The notes beneath the pieces were generated by a model that was given only the letters and a program-made list of their open reading frames with translations, searched no databases and had not been told where the DNA came from. The position numbers and the translations under genes were made by a program. DNA of 64,000 bases. Source: Thermoanaerobaculia bacterium (GTDB taxonomy: Bacteria; Acidobacteriota; Thermoanaerobaculia; Multivoradales; J023). The stretch lies in assembly GCA_030431255.1 (NCBI GenBank), contig JAUIJL010000004.1:372001-436000 (forward strand), in the 5' to 3' direction. Shown here one piece after another: positions 26,865-35,688 of the stretch. Every line of letters begins with the position of its first letter. Position 1 is the first letter of the stretch.

Positions 26865-29800
26865 GTGGTGGTCGGTGACGAGCTCGCAGCCGGCGCCGGG
26901 CCTTTCGGTCTTTCCCGCCACCGCCAAATGTGGAGCTTCCCCGCCCAGGCGGCCTCGCGGTTGGGGTGGCCTATTCGTCCGCCGGAGCTACCGAGTGTGG
27001 GCATCGGTGCTCCGGTCGGCTCCGTGCCCGGCGGACCCAACCTGGGACTATCGCTTTCCGCGCCGCCCACGCACCCGATGGCCGACCCCTCACCCGCGGC
27101 TCTCGTCGCCCTGCCGGGCATCGGTTTTCATGAAGCGATCCATCGTCGGATCACCCGGCCCTTGGTCGGAAACGATCCGAACCAAGATCTTTTCAACTTG
27201 GCGCTGGGCCTTCCCGCACTGCTCGACGGTCGACGCGCCCTCACGCCGGTCGAGATGGCCGCTTCCCTACAGCCCCAAACCACCTTGATCTGCTTGGGCT
27301 ATCACGAGACCTGCCGAGCCGCGACCGCCCTCGATCCCGCTTTGTTGCCACCCACTTCCTTGGTTCGGGAATCCCTGGAGCAGGCCTGTGCCACCCTCGG
27401 CCCAAGCCGACGCATCTTGTCGACGGTTCCCGATCCCCTGCTCAGCACCTTCTTTCTCAGCCGAGACATCGTGGGCCGCTGGTGGAAGGTCGAGCCGGAG
27501 GAGCTCGGCCGCCGATTCGAGTGGCAGCCGGAGCACCTGCTGCCGGCTTCCGCCCTGGGATCCGTCGGAGCCCGTCTCCGTCGGGACGGCTCGCCTCTCA
27601 GCTCCGAGCCCCCGTTCGCCTTGCTCACCCCATCCCTCGCCGCTGAGCTGCGGGAGGGCTTGGCAGCCATCAACCGCATCATTCGACAAACCGCCGATCG
27701 AGACGGAGCGCGGCTGCTCGATCTGGAATCGCTATTTCGAGAGCTCGCCGACCACGGGCTGAAGGTCGGGGACCGAAGCATCAACGCCGAGCCCGGCGGT
27801 GGATTCTTTTCCCTGACCAGCTTCCTTCCCGGTCCAGTCGGCCATGGAGTCATCGCCGAGGAGTTGGTCGAGCTGCTGCAAACCGAGCCCGGCATGGACC
27901 GAGATCCCTCGGATCGTCCGCGGCAAGAGCTCGCCTGGGAGATCCTTTTCGAGGCCGACGACCATCTGAAATTGGGAATGACCCCACCGCTTTCCCTCGG
28001 CGGCGGGCTTTCCCGCCCAAACACGAGCTCGGTCCAACTCACCGAAATCTTCACCAGGACCACCACCGAAGCTCCTTCTTGCTCGACAACGACCGACCTG
28101 AGCGATTTGCCGGCGGACCAGGAGCACCTCTTCGAGCTCGGTCCCGATGACGGCTGTTTGGACCGAATCCTCAGAGCCGAGGATCCGGATCTGATGTTCG
28201 GAGGTCCCGCGATCGGTCGTTCAGCGGCCCGGGGCAAGCTGCGACTTCGTTTTCTGCCGGGCGCGGAAAACACCACCGAATCAGACGTGGATCCGTGGGC
28301 TCGCTTTGAGCTGACTTTTGATCCGGAGCTCGACGTGGCCGCCGCCCCCCTCTCCGCGCCACAGATGTGGAGGCATGACCTACCCCCTAGCCGATTGCGC
28401 GGAACCTGGACCGGTCTCCTCCATCGGCAATCCGGCCGGATCCGCGAGCTGACCCTCGATTTCGGGCAAGACTGCCCGTTCCGAAACCGACTTTCCAACC
28501 TCAGCACTCAGCCGCCCGAGGATCGGCTCGACACCCGGCTCGACATTTCACGCAGCTCCGAGGGTGTGCTCCAGCTGAGCCTGGAGGTCACCTGGATCTC
28601 AAGCTGGGGTGGGCCGGAATCGGGCTCCGGCGCGAGACTTCCATGGCTCGCGGATGCGGCGGCCCCGAGCCCTGACGCCATGCCGACGGCTTACCTCAGC
28701 TGCCGACGGGTGACGTGGTCCCAACGGCTGCACCTCAGGGCCTCGGCCTCGTCGGCGTCTTCCGAAGGGGTCCAAGCCATGGCCTCCAGGGAGGTCCGTT
28801 CCACGGCCGGGGACCGCAGCACGGACCCCTCTCCTCTGCCCGCTCGCTCGTTCCTTGAGCTGACGTCCTTCTGCCACGACTCGAGGCTCAGCGCCTTCGC
28901 TCGGGTCGACGCTCCTCCAGCACGCGCCAACGTCGGATGGGCCCATCCCTTATTGGGTCGATGGGTCTTGCAGAGCGGCGAGCCGAGCGAGGGTCGGCTA
29001 CCGATCTTGGTCCACCTCTTGCCGTTCGAGGCCTGCCACGGTCCTCCGGGCTGGCTGGGTTTCGACTCCGAGGTCCGGCTCGGTCGGCAGATGTATCCCC
29101 AACCGCCCCTTCGCCTCTCACCGCCTTGCCACTCGGTCAACATGTGCTCCTTGGATCGGCTCAGCGATGCAAGCGTCGGCCCCTTCGAGCTGACGCTGCA
29201 AGACGACCGGCGCCTGCTGACGGATCTCCTCAAGCTTCAGGAACCCTCGGGCGCGGCCAGCTTGACCTACCGGGGACGCGCCCGGCTCGAGGCGAAATCC
29301 GGGGGTGACCTCTACTTCTTGCTCGACCCGTCTTTTCATGGGTTCAACGAATTTTTCAGCGGGGATGCCGGCCCCCTGGAGACCTCCGAGGGGCAAGGAC
29401 AACATCCCAGCCTGCACCTCGAGCCCGGCGGGATCTTCCCCGCCCCCCACGGCACCTCCGGTTACCCCGTACGGAACGAATCACGCCTCGACTTCGGCCT
29501 TCGGCTGACGGCGGGCCGCGGATTGCGAGCCCCATCGGGCAAGTTGAGCGGCGAGGAACGGCTGCTGTCCTCGACCCGACGTCTCTTCTCCTATCGCTAC
29601 ATGCTCTCGACCCGCGCGTCGGACCCGGCGATCTTTGAGCTCACCGACCACTCCCTCGGCGGAACCTTCGTGCTGAAGCATCTGGCTCACATCGTCTTCG
29701 GCAGCAGCCCGAGCTCCCGGGCCCGACGCACCCCAGACACCGTGACCTTCACCGGCTTCGGCACCTGGAGCTTGGATCCGGAAAGCGGACCGACCCATCG

Positions 29801-29900
29801 TATTTCGGCCCATCTCTGCCGGTCTCGCCACTCCCCGTTCATCGCCATCGCCATCGACGAAGGCCAGACGTCGTCCATCTGCACCGCATTCTGCGATTAA
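26865..29900 (+). CDS. 1011-residue protein with an SGNH/GDSL-like domain lacking catalytic residues
   Basis: Residues 1-330 follow the SGNH/GDSL hydrolase plan: MVVGDELAAGAG at the block I strand, LGYHE at block III, and GGGFFSLTSFLPGPVGHGVIAEEL at block V. Each catalytic position is changed: Ser of GDS is Glu6, Asn of GxND is His147, and the Asp and His of DGxHP read T318 and L321. Esterase activity is therefore unlikely. Residues 330-1011 match no domain I can name; they are beta-rich, with LTYRGRARLEAKSGGDLYFL and VTFTGFGTWSLDPESG. There is no signal peptide. GTG 26865 is the only start before an upstream stop apart from GTG 26868, and leaves an unusually short N-terminus. Confidence 0.6.
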   Translation: MVVGDELAAGAGPFGLSRHRQMWSFPAQAASRLGWPIRPPELPSVGIGAPVGSVPGGPNLGLSLSAPPTHPMADPSPAALVALPGIGFHEAIHRRITRPLVGNDPNQDLFNLALGLPALLDGRRALTPVEMAASLQPQTTLICLGYHETCRAATALDPALLPPTSLVRESLEQACATLGPSRRILSTVPDPLLSTFFLSRDIVGRWWKVEPEELGRRFEWQPEHLLPASALGSVGARLRRDGSPLSSEPPFALLTPSLAAELREGLAAINRIIRQTADRDGARLLDLESLFRELADHGLKVGDRSINAEPGGGFFSLTSFLPGPVGHGVIAEELVELLQTEPGMDRDPSDRPRQELAWEILFEADDHLKLGMTPPLSLGGGLSRPNTSSVQLTEIFTRTTTEAPSCSTTTDLSDLPADQEHLFELGPDDGCLDRILRAEDPDLMFGGPAIGRSAARGKLRLRFLPGAENTTESDVDPWARFELTFDPELDVAAAPLSAPQMWRHDLPPSRLRGTWTGLLHRQSGRIRELTLDFGQDCPFRNRLSNLSTQPPEDRLDTRLDISRSSEGVLQLSLEVTWISSWGGPESGSGARLPWLADAAAPSPDAMPTAYLSCRRVTWSQRLHLRASASSASSEGVQAMASREVRSTAGDRSTDPSPLPARSFLELTSFCHDSRLSAFARVDAPPARANVGWAHPLLGRWVLQSGEPSEGRLPILVHLLPFEACHGPPGWLGFDSEVRLGRQMYPQPPLRLSPPCHSVNMCSLDRLSDASVGPFELTLQDDRRLLTDLLKLQEPSGAASLTYRGRARLEAKSGGDLYFLLDPSFHGFNEFFSGDAGPLETSEGQGQHPSLHLEPGGIFPAPHGTSGYPVRNESRLDFGLRLTAGRGLRAPSGKLSGEERLLSSTRRLFSYRYMLSTRASDPAIFELTDHSLGGTFVLKHLAHIVFGSSPSSRARRTPDTVTFTGFGTWSLDPESGPTHRISAHLCRSRHSPFIAIAIDEGQTSSICTAFCD

Positions 29901-29904
29901 GCAG

Positions 29905-29935
29905 AAAAGGACGGTGCCCAAATCAGGCACCGTCC
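29905..29935 (-). terminator. Rho-independent terminator (leftward)
   Basis: GGACGGTGCC and GGCACCGTCC (29909-29918, 29926-29935) make a perfect 10-bp stem. On the minus strand it is followed by four T. It ends the two-gene leftward operon and may also stop read-through from the pseudo-SGNH gene, whose stop is 5-8 bp away. Confidence 0.8.
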
Positions 29936-29973
29936 TCGGCAAGCTTCTCGGTTTTTGTCTTGGGATCGGCCGA

Positions 29974-30462
29974 TCAGCCCATCAGATCCAACCCTCGGCT
30001 CAACAATCGAGCCGGAATGCTCACCCTGACGTCGGCATCGTCGCTGTGAACCACGATGTCGAAAGAGCGCCAATCCTTGGTGATCTTGACCTGCTCCCGG
30101 GCGCTTTCGACCTCCACCAACACCGATCCGGCCGGAATGCTCTCGAGCTCGGAAGCCAAGGCTTCAAGGGTGTCGTGGTACGGCGCGAGCTCCCTCCGAA
30201 CCTCGGCCAGCTCGTCCTCCGGCATCAACCTCGGGGCGGCGAAGATCGCCAGGTCGAAGAGCAACGCCGGAACCGGGATCCAGAGGTCGACTCCTCCCTT
30301 CTCCTGCACGCTGACGGTGACCGTGCCGGTCGCGGCGACCGTCGCGCCGAAGACGAAGATCGGCATGAAGAGCACGAGAAGAGCGATGGCAATGAAGCGG
30401 GCCGGCCGACTTCGCTTCGGGCGATTCTGATTCGGACGTTCAGCTGGGTTCTGAGGGCTCAT
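29974..30462 (-). CDS. Membrane-anchored protein with an RVxVxxP-type C-terminal domain
   Basis: Protein of 162 residues. A basic Asn/Pro-rich cytoplasmic N-terminus precedes one membrane segment (FIAIALLVLFMPIFVFG), then an external part ending DDADVRVSIPARLLSRGLDLM. That ending resembles the start of the mature upstream protein (GDGDERVTVNLPLSLMEAAL), so the two seem to share a small domain. ATG 30462 has CAGGAG 6 nt upstream. It follows its partner by 29 bp, which implies cotranscription. Function unknown. Confidence 0.65.
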   Translation of the reverse strand: MSPQNPAERPNQNRPKRSRPARFIAIALLVLFMPIFVFGATVAATGTVTVSVQEKGGVDLWIPVPALLFDLAIFAAPRLMPEDELAEVRRELAPYHDTLEALASELESIPAGSVLVEVESAREQVKITKDWRSFDIVVHSDDADVRVSIPARLLSRGLDLMG

Positions 30463-30491
30463 GACTTGCTCCTGCTTCTGCGCTTGATGCT

Positions 30492-31058
30492 TCAGTCGGC
30501 TTCGTTTTGGTCGTCGATCCAAATTCTCACGTTCTCGTTACCGTCGCGGATGGACACCAGATGTCCGCCGCCATGGTCCGCCAGGGCTTGGATCGCGGCC
30601 GAAAAATTCAAGGTGCCTTCGGGACCGGAGAAGAGACCGTCGACCACCGCCATGGGCAACTGAACATCGATCTCGGAGCCACCGTTTCTCACCTCGGTGG
30701 TTTTCACCAGCAGGTACTCACCCTCTTTCTTCACCGCCACTTTCTCGTCCCGGGTTTCAACCGTCGCGAAGGTCGCCTCGGGAGAATCTTTCAATGACTG
30801 CCAGAAAGCCCTGAGGTCTTGCCAGCTCATGTCGACATCGTCGATCGCCACTTGGATCTCGTTGTTGACCTCGGCGTTGACGTCCTCGGGGATCATGTTC
30901 AGAGCGGCTTCCATGAGCGAGAGGGGCAGGTTGACGGTCACTCGCTCGTCACCGTCGCCTTCGATCTTGACGTGCAGCCACTGGTCAGAGGCGAAGGCGG
31001 ATGCGGATACCATCCAGGAAATCAAAACGGCGGATACGATGGATAACTTATGTTTCAT
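30492..31058 (-). CDS. Exported protein with an RVxVxxP-type domain
   Basis: Protein of 188 residues with a clear Sec signal (KHKLSIVSAVLISWMVSASAFA, split after AFA). The mature part starts SDQWLHVKIEGDGDERVTVNLP and is acidic throughout. It shares the short hydrophobic-Val/RVxV-P-Leu pattern with the membrane-anchored downstream protein. ATG 31058 is chosen over ATG 31064 because GGAG lies 6 nt before it. Probably periplasmic. No enzyme motif is seen; a binding or regulatory role is only a guess. Confidence 0.65.
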   Translation of the reverse strand: MKHKLSIVSAVLISWMVSASAFASDQWLHVKIEGDGDERVTVNLPLSLMEAALNMIPEDVNAEVNNEIQVAIDDVDMSWQDLRAFWQSLKDSPEATFATVETRDEKVAVKKEGEYLLVKTTEVRNGGSEIDVQLPMAVVDGLFSGPEGTLNFSAAIQALADHGGGHLVSIRDGNENVRIWIDDQNEAD

Positions 31059-31147
31059 GGTCATCTCCGAGCTTTCGAGCAGTATGGGGGCCTTGCGCGC
31101 TTGGGCCGGTTGTTTTCCCTAGGGTCAACGTTGTCTTCGTATGCAAC

Positions 31148-31173
31148 AACGGACGCCGTCCTAGTTTTGTTAC
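31148..31173 (-). promoter_or_regulatory. Possible ECF-type promoter for the exported-protein pair
   Basis: On the minus strand GTAAC (plus 31169-31173) and CGTT (plus 31148-31151) are 17 nt apart, the pattern of many extracytoplasmic-function sigma factor promoters. It lies about 90 bp before the exported-protein start. No ECF sigma gene is in the window. Confidence 0.25.
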
Positions 31174-31225
31174 ACACGGCTCGAAATTTTTCTTCGCCCG
31201 AGCCCGTCTTTTAGGCCCAAGCTAT

Positions 31226-31254
31226 TTGTCGAACGCCGGCGGTTCGGGTATACT
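31226..31254 (+). promoter_or_regulatory. Sigma70-type promoter of the S1-domain gene
   Basis: TTGTCG (31226-31231), a 17-nt spacer and TATACT (31249-31254) form a good pair. The start would be near 31261, giving a leader of about 215 nt before ATG 31476. The leader shows no recognised riboswitch. Confidence 0.65.
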
Positions 31255-31475
31255 CGGAAGTTCCTAGGCGGCTTCGCGTCCCTGGCCACATCCCGCAAAG
31301 CCGTGCCGCACAAGGCTTCCAGCCCCATGCTCAACACCGCCCACCCGTCGGTCGGTCCAAGATAGGAAAACTTTCCCTTTAGCTCCCGGACTGCTGGCTC
31401 CGGATGGTTTCTTTCGGATCATCATCTCTCCAGCTCCAAGAACCTAAAATTTCAAGACGTTTCCGGAGGACGGTC

Positions 31476-33218
31476 ATGTCCGATCCCACCGCGACACCTT
31501 CGCAAGCCCCCGACACTACCGACGGCGAGGCAAAAACCGAAGCTAGTGAAAGCCCGATTGAGGCTAAGGCTGAGCCCAGTGAGAACGCCGTAGAGGCCGC
31601 TCCCGAGGCAGAAGCCGAAGCCACCACCGAGCAAGAACAAACCGAGCCCGCGGCAGAAGCCAAAGCCGAGGAAGCCGAACCCGCGGCTGAGGCCAAAGCT
31701 GAAGAAGCCGAGCCTGCTGCTGAAGCCAAAGCTGAAGAGGTCGAGCCTGCTGCCGAAGCCGAAGCTGAGGAAGCCGAGCCCGCGGCAGAAGCCAAAGCCG
31801 AGGAAGCCGAACCCGCGGCTGAGGCCAAAGCTGAGGAAGCCGAGCCTGCTGCTGAAGCCAAAGCTGAAGAGGCCGAGCCCGCGGCAGAAGCCAAAGCTGA
31901 GGAAGCCGAGCCTGCTGCCGAAGCCAAGGCTGAAGAGGCTGAGAAAGCATCGGAAAAACCCGCCGAGGCTGCCGCCGCAAAAACCGACGAAGCAGCTGAA
32001 AAAGATTCCAAGGACGGCCCCTCGGGCCCGGCGCTCCAAAGCGAGGAGCTGGCTCAGCTCAACGCGGCCAAGGAGTCGAAGACCCCGGTCGTCGGCAGGG
32101 TCATCGGTTGGAATAAGGGCGGTTACCACGTCGCGGTCGACAAAGTCGCGGCTTTCTGCCCCGTTTCACAGATCGAGATCGGCAACCCCCGCAGCCCGAA
32201 GAAATATCTCGACAAAGAATTTCCCTTCCACGTCATCGAGGTGCAAAAGGACGGCCGCCGCGTCGTGCTCTCCAGGGCCTCGGCGTTGAAAGCGGAGCGT
32301 CAAGCCCAAGCCGCCAAGGTGCGCGAGAAGCTGAAACCCAATGCCGAAATGGAAGGGCGGGTCAGCTCGATCACCGATTTCGGCGCCTTCGTCGATCTCG
32401 GCGGTGGCATCGAGGGATTGGTGCACATTTCTGAAGTGAGCCGCCGCCGCGTGGAGCACGCCAAAGAGGTGCTCAAAGTCGGCCAACAGGTCAAGGTGGC
32501 GGTGCTCAAAGTCGAGAAGAACGGCAAACGCATCTCCCTTTCCATGAAACGGCTGGAGCCGGATCCCTGGAACGGCGTGCAGGAACGCTTCGCCGTGGGC
32601 GGGGAGTTCAAAGGCAAAGTCGTCCGGAAGACCGACTTCGGCCTGTTCGTCGAAGTCGAGCCGGGTCTCGAAGGCCTGGTCCACCAGAGCCGTCTGCCCC
32701 TGGGCACCACGCTTTCCGATGAGTCCCTCGAGCCGGGGGCCGAGATCAGCGGTTGGGTGCACGAGGTCGAGCGCAAACGCCGTCGCCTCTCCCTGTCCAT
32801 GCGCCCGGTCGCCGAAGGCAACCCCTGGAAAGACGTTTCCGACCGCTATCCGGAAGGCGAGCTGGTCACCGGCAAAGTCGAACGTCTGGCCGACTTCGGT
32901 GCCTTCATCGAGCTCGAGCCCGGGCTGACCGGCCTGTTGCCCTTCTCGGTGGTGGGCGGTGTGGGCAACCCGAAGCGTCAATTCCAAGTGGGCAAAGAAG
33001 TGAAGGTCAAAGTTCTGGCCATTGACCGCGACAAGAAGCGGATCTCTTTGGGCACCGAGGCCTCGAAAGCCGAGGGCAGCATCCAGGACTACAAGGAGTA
33101 CATGAAGAGTCAGGGCCGGGGCTCTTCCGAGAGCAAGGGTGGCGGTAGCGGCCTCAACGCCATGGCCGCCGCTTTGGCCAAGCTCAAGGACCAAATGGCC
33201 AGCCCGACCAATCAATAA
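31476..33218 (+). CDS. S1 RNA-binding protein with four S1 domains and a long Ala/Glu/Lys repeat
   Basis: Protein of 580 residues. An acidic low-complexity N-terminus includes nine tandem 11-residue units EPAAEAKAEEA (about residues 57-155). Four S1 OB-fold domains follow; the second to fourth have the hallmark DFGAFVDL, DFGLFVEV and DFGAFIEL, each closing with a KRISLS-type strand. The C-terminus is Gly/Ser-rich. The layout resembles ribosomal protein S1 homologues in phyla where rpsA is divergent, so a translation or RNA-decay role is likely, but I cannot say it is rpsA itself. ATG 31476 has GGAGG 7 nt upstream; the frame extends further 5' without support. Confidence 0.85.
   Translation: MSDPTATPSQAPDTTDGEAKTEASESPIEAKAEPSENAVEAAPEAEAEATTEQEQTEPAAEAKAEEAEPAAEAKAEEAEPAAEAKAEEVEPAAEAEAEEAEPAAEAKAEEAEPAAEAKAEEAEPAAEAKAEEAEPAAEAKAEEAEPAAEAKAEEAEKASEKPAEAAAAKTDEAAEKDSKDGPSGPALQSEELAQLNAAKESKTPVVGRVIGWNKGGYHVAVDKVAAFCPVSQIEIGNPRSPKKYLDKEFPFHVIEVQKDGRRVVLSRASALKAERQAQAAKVREKLKPNAEMEGRVSSITDFGAFVDLGGGIEGLVHISEVSRRRVEHAKEVLKVGQQVKVAVLKVEKNGKRISLSMKRLEPDPWNGVQERFAVGGEFKGKVVRKTDFGLFVEVEPGLEGLVHQSRLPLGTTLSDESLEPGAEISGWVHEVERKRRRLSLSMRPVAEGNPWKDVSDRYPEGELVTGKVERLADFGAFIELEPGLTGLLPFSVVGGVGNPKRQFQVGKEVKVKVLAIDRDKKRISLGTEASKAEGSIQDYKEYMKSQGRGSSESKGGGSGLNAMAAALAKLKDQMASPTNQ
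31644..31940 (+). repeat. Nine in-frame 33-bp repeats inside the S1 gene
   Basis: Nine units of 33 bp encode EPAAEAKAEEA with V and E variants in units 3 and 4. Several units are identical at DNA level (for example GAGCCCGCGGCAGAAGCC), which suggests recent slippage or unequal crossing-over. Confidence 0.9.
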
Positions 33219-33245
33219 GCTCGGCTCCCACAGCAGAGGCATCAG

Positions 33246-33271
33246 AAAAGGCGGGCTTCGGCCCGCCTTTT
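33246..33271. terminator. Bidirectional intrinsic terminator
   Basis: AAAAGGCGGGC and GCCCGCCTTTT flank a TTCG loop. T tracts exist on both strands, so it can end both the S1 gene and the leftward CYTH gene. Confidence 0.9.
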
Positions 33272-33322
33272 CTATTCTCAACCCTTCTGTATCGATCTTC
33301 CTGCCTCGAGGAGGATTGCCGA

Positions 33323-33790
33323 TTACCAGTCTTTGAAAGGTCGGCTGACTAAATTAGCGTTCAAATATTTGGCATCGTGGGACACTTCCTCACCCACCCA
33401 TTCGGGAAGATTGACCTCCTGCTGCTCGCTCTCCAGCTCCACCTCGGCGACGATCAACCCCTGGTTGACCCCGGCGAACTCGTCGATTTCCCAAAGCAGG
33501 CCGTCGTAGGTCACCAGGTGTCGGGTTTTCTCGATCACCCACGGCAGGCACAGATTCGAGAGCACCTCTTCGGCATCTTCTTTGGGAATGTCGACTTCAA
33601 ATTCCAATCGACGGAGCCCCTCGCTCCGGCCCTTGATGGTCAAAACCGCCTTTTCACCCTTGGTCCGGACCCGCACGTTTCGCTCAGGATCGGTGCACAA
33701 ATAGCCTTGGCGCATCTGTGTGCTTTTGTGCACGGCATCGCGCCATCGGTCGTTGCGGACCAAAAACTTCCTCTCGATTTCCTCCGCCAT
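33323..33790 (-). CDS. CYTH-domain protein (triphosphate tunnel phosphatase family)
   Basis: Protein of 155 residues, the usual size of a stand-alone CYTH/TTM domain. It opens MAEEIERKFLV, the ExExK signature, and alternates basic and acidic strands (RVRTKGEKAVLTIKGR, LEFEVDIPKEDAEE, EIDEF, VAEVELESEQQEV) as in the tunnel fold. Family members hydrolyse tripolyphosphate or thiamine triphosphate, or act as class IV adenylate cyclases; the sequence does not decide, although small stand-alone forms are usually triphosphatases. ATG 33790 has GGGGGAG 7 nt upstream and starts 2 bp after the ParA-like gene, so the two are tightly coupled. Confidence 0.88.
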   Translation of the reverse strand: MAEEIERKFLVRNDRWRDAVHKSTQMRQGYLCTDPERNVRVRTKGEKAVLTIKGRSEGLRRLEFEVDIPKEDAEEVLSNLCLPWVIEKTRHLVTYDGLLWEIDEFAGVNQGLIVAEVELESEQQEVNLPEWVGEEVSHDAKYLNANLVSRPFKDW

Positions 33791-33792
33791 GC

Positions 33793-34557
33793 TCAAGCTC
33801 CCCCCGGAGAGATGCCCAAGCGGGCTTGAATCTCTCCCCACAGATTCAGATACGACTTCGCGGCCACGGTCCCGCCGGCAAAAACGGCCACCGGAGACCG
33901 CTCCACGCCCATCTGCTCGACCGCACTGGCACTCGGAATGAAGGTGTCGAAATAGGCATCCTGCGACTCCACCTGGGCCATGAGCTCTCGGTGCATTTTT
34001 TTGCGCCGGTCGACGATGGAGAAGAAGGGCCAAATCGGCAGATCTCCAAGCCCATTCGTGTCCAGATGCGATGTGAGCTGCTCCAAAGTGCGCACCGAAA
34101 GGGTGGTGGGGATCATCGGCACCAAAAGCGCGTCAACGGTATGAAATACCGCTTCAGAGGTGGTGGAGATCGACGGTGGGCAGTCCAGAAAGATCACATC
34201 GTACTCGTCGGCGACGGATTTCAGCATGCGCGAAAGCCAGCGCTCGCTTTTCTTGATCTCGTCCAAAGCCGAGTCCATCTTGCGGTAGGAGAAGTCGGCC
34301 GGCATCAGATCCAGAAGCTCGAAGTCGGTGCCCCGAATATGATCGTCGAGGGGATGGCCACCCTTGCCCTTCATCAACTTCTTGCGCCCTCCCGACACCT
34401 TGGGTTTGATTCGGAAGTAGAAGGTGGAGGCACCCTGGGGATCCAGGTCCCAAATCAGGGTTCTAAAACCCGCCAATGCCGATAGATAGCCCAAATTGAC
34501 CGTCCCGGCCGTTTTCCCGACGCCACCTTTTAGGTTGTAAAGCGCGATCACTTTCAC
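33793..34557 (-). CDS. ParA/Soj-family ATPase
   Basis: Protein of 254 residues with the deviant Walker A LKGGVGKTAGTVN, Walker A' DLDPQGAST, and Walker B DVIFLDCPPS. It is a complete ParA-type ATPase. No ParB gene or parS-like site is adjacent; instead it is coupled to the CYTH gene, so chromosome partition is not the obvious role. A short basic insert (SGGRKKLMKGKGGHP) follows the first lobe. ATG 34557; 175 bp separate it from the divergent coaA gene. Confidence 0.85.
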   Translation of the reverse strand: MKVIALYNLKGGVGKTAGTVNLGYLSALAGFRTLIWDLDPQGASTFYFRIKPKVSGGRKKLMKGKGGHPLDDHIRGTDFELLDLMPADFSYRKMDSALDEIKKSERWLSRMLKSVADEYDVIFLDCPPSISTTSEAVFHTVDALLVPMIPTTLSVRTLEQLTSHLDTNGLGDLPIWPFFSIVDRRKKMHRELMAQVESQDAYFDTFIPSASAVEQMGVERSPVAVFAGGTVAAKSYLNLWGEIQARLGISPGGA

Positions 34558-34732
34558 GAGCCATATCCTCGTTTTTGGGCACCCCCGACTCGCGGAAGGG
34601 CGCCGGTGCGTCTCATCTTCATGGGTTCTTTACTATCATGCCCATATGAAGAGATGATGTCGAAGGACGACCTGCGGCCACCTCGGTCGAACGGCGGCCG
34701 AAGCTGATTCGACCCGGCAATGGATCTCAGAC

Positions 34733-35674
34733 ATGACCGATCTCACCCCTTATCTCCGATTCGACCCCAAGTCTTGGGGGCATTTGCGCGCGTCCACGCC
34801 GATGACGCTCAAAGAATCCGATTTGGAGCAGCTGCGCGGCATCCATGAGAACGTCTCCTTGGAGGAGGTGGAGGCGATCTACCTGCCGCTTTCCCGCCTG
34901 CTCAATCTTTACGTGGCCGCCTCTCACAATCTTTTTCGCGCCACCGATGCCTTTCTCGGTCATCGCCAGCCGAAAGTGCCCTACATCATCGGGCTGGCGG
35001 GCAGCGTCGCGGTCGGCAAGAGCACCACCGCTCGCATTCTTCAAGCTCTGCTCGCTCGATGGCCGAGCCACCCCAAGGTCGACCTGGTCACCACCGACGG
35101 CTTTCTCTATCCGAACCGCGAGCTCGAGGCTCGCAACCTGATGCACCGCAAAGGATTCCCCGAAAGCTACGATGTCTCCGCCCTGCTGCGATTCTTGGTC
35201 GACCTCAAGTCCGGGCAAGAAGAAGCTCGAGCTCCGGTCTACAGCCATCAAGCCTACGATATTCTGAAAGACCACGATTTGGTGGTCCGCCGACCGGACA
35301 TCGTGATCGTCGAAGGGTTGAACGTGCTGCAAACCAACGCCACCCACAATCTCGGTCGCTCCGCCCGGCTCTTCGTCTCGGATTTTTTCGATTTTTCTAT
35401 CTTCGTCGACGCCGAGCCCGCGGTCATTCGGCAGTGGTACGTGCAACGATTCCTTCGGCTGCGCGAAACCGTCTTCACAGATCCGTCCTCCTATTTCCAT
35501 CGCTACGCCGAGCTCGACGAGGCCCAAGCGACGGCCACGGCGGAACGCATCTGGGATGAAATCAACGGCCCGAATCTGGAAGAGAATATCGCTCCGACCC
35601 GCGAGCGGGCCGATCTGATCCTCGGCAAAGGGCCGAGCCACAGTATTCGGGAAGTCTTCCTACGCCGACTCTGA
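34733..35674 (+). CDS. coaA: Type I pantothenate kinase
   Basis: Phosphorylates pantothenate, the first step of coenzyme A synthesis. The 313-residue protein is full length and collinear with bacterial Coa[14 protein letters not shown] near the N-terminus, P-loop [31 protein letters not shown] and [12 protein letters not shown] 34733 is used; the ribosome-binding site is weak. It is followed after 14 bp by the MerR-type fusion gene, suggesting shared transcription. Confidence 0.96.
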   Translation: MTDLTPYLRFDPKSWGHLRASTPMTLKESDLEQLRGIHENVSLEEVEAIYLPLSRLLNLYVAASHNLFRATDAFLGHRQPKVPYIIGLAGSVAVGKSTTARILQALLARWPSHPKVDLVTTDGFLYPNRELEARNLMHRKGFPESYDVSALLRFLVDLKSGQEEARAPVYSHQAYDILKDHDLVVRRPDIVIVEGLNVLQTNATHNLGRSARLFVSDFFDFSIFVDAEPAVIRQWYVQRFLRLRETVFTDPSSYFHRYAELDEAQATATAERIWDEINGPNLEENIAPTRERADLILGKGPSHSIREVFLRRL

Positions 35675-35688
35675 GCCATGCCGAGCTT

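Noticed and set aside
33793-34557. Chromosome partition locus
   Set aside because: No ParB gene and no parS-like site is near the ParA-type gene.
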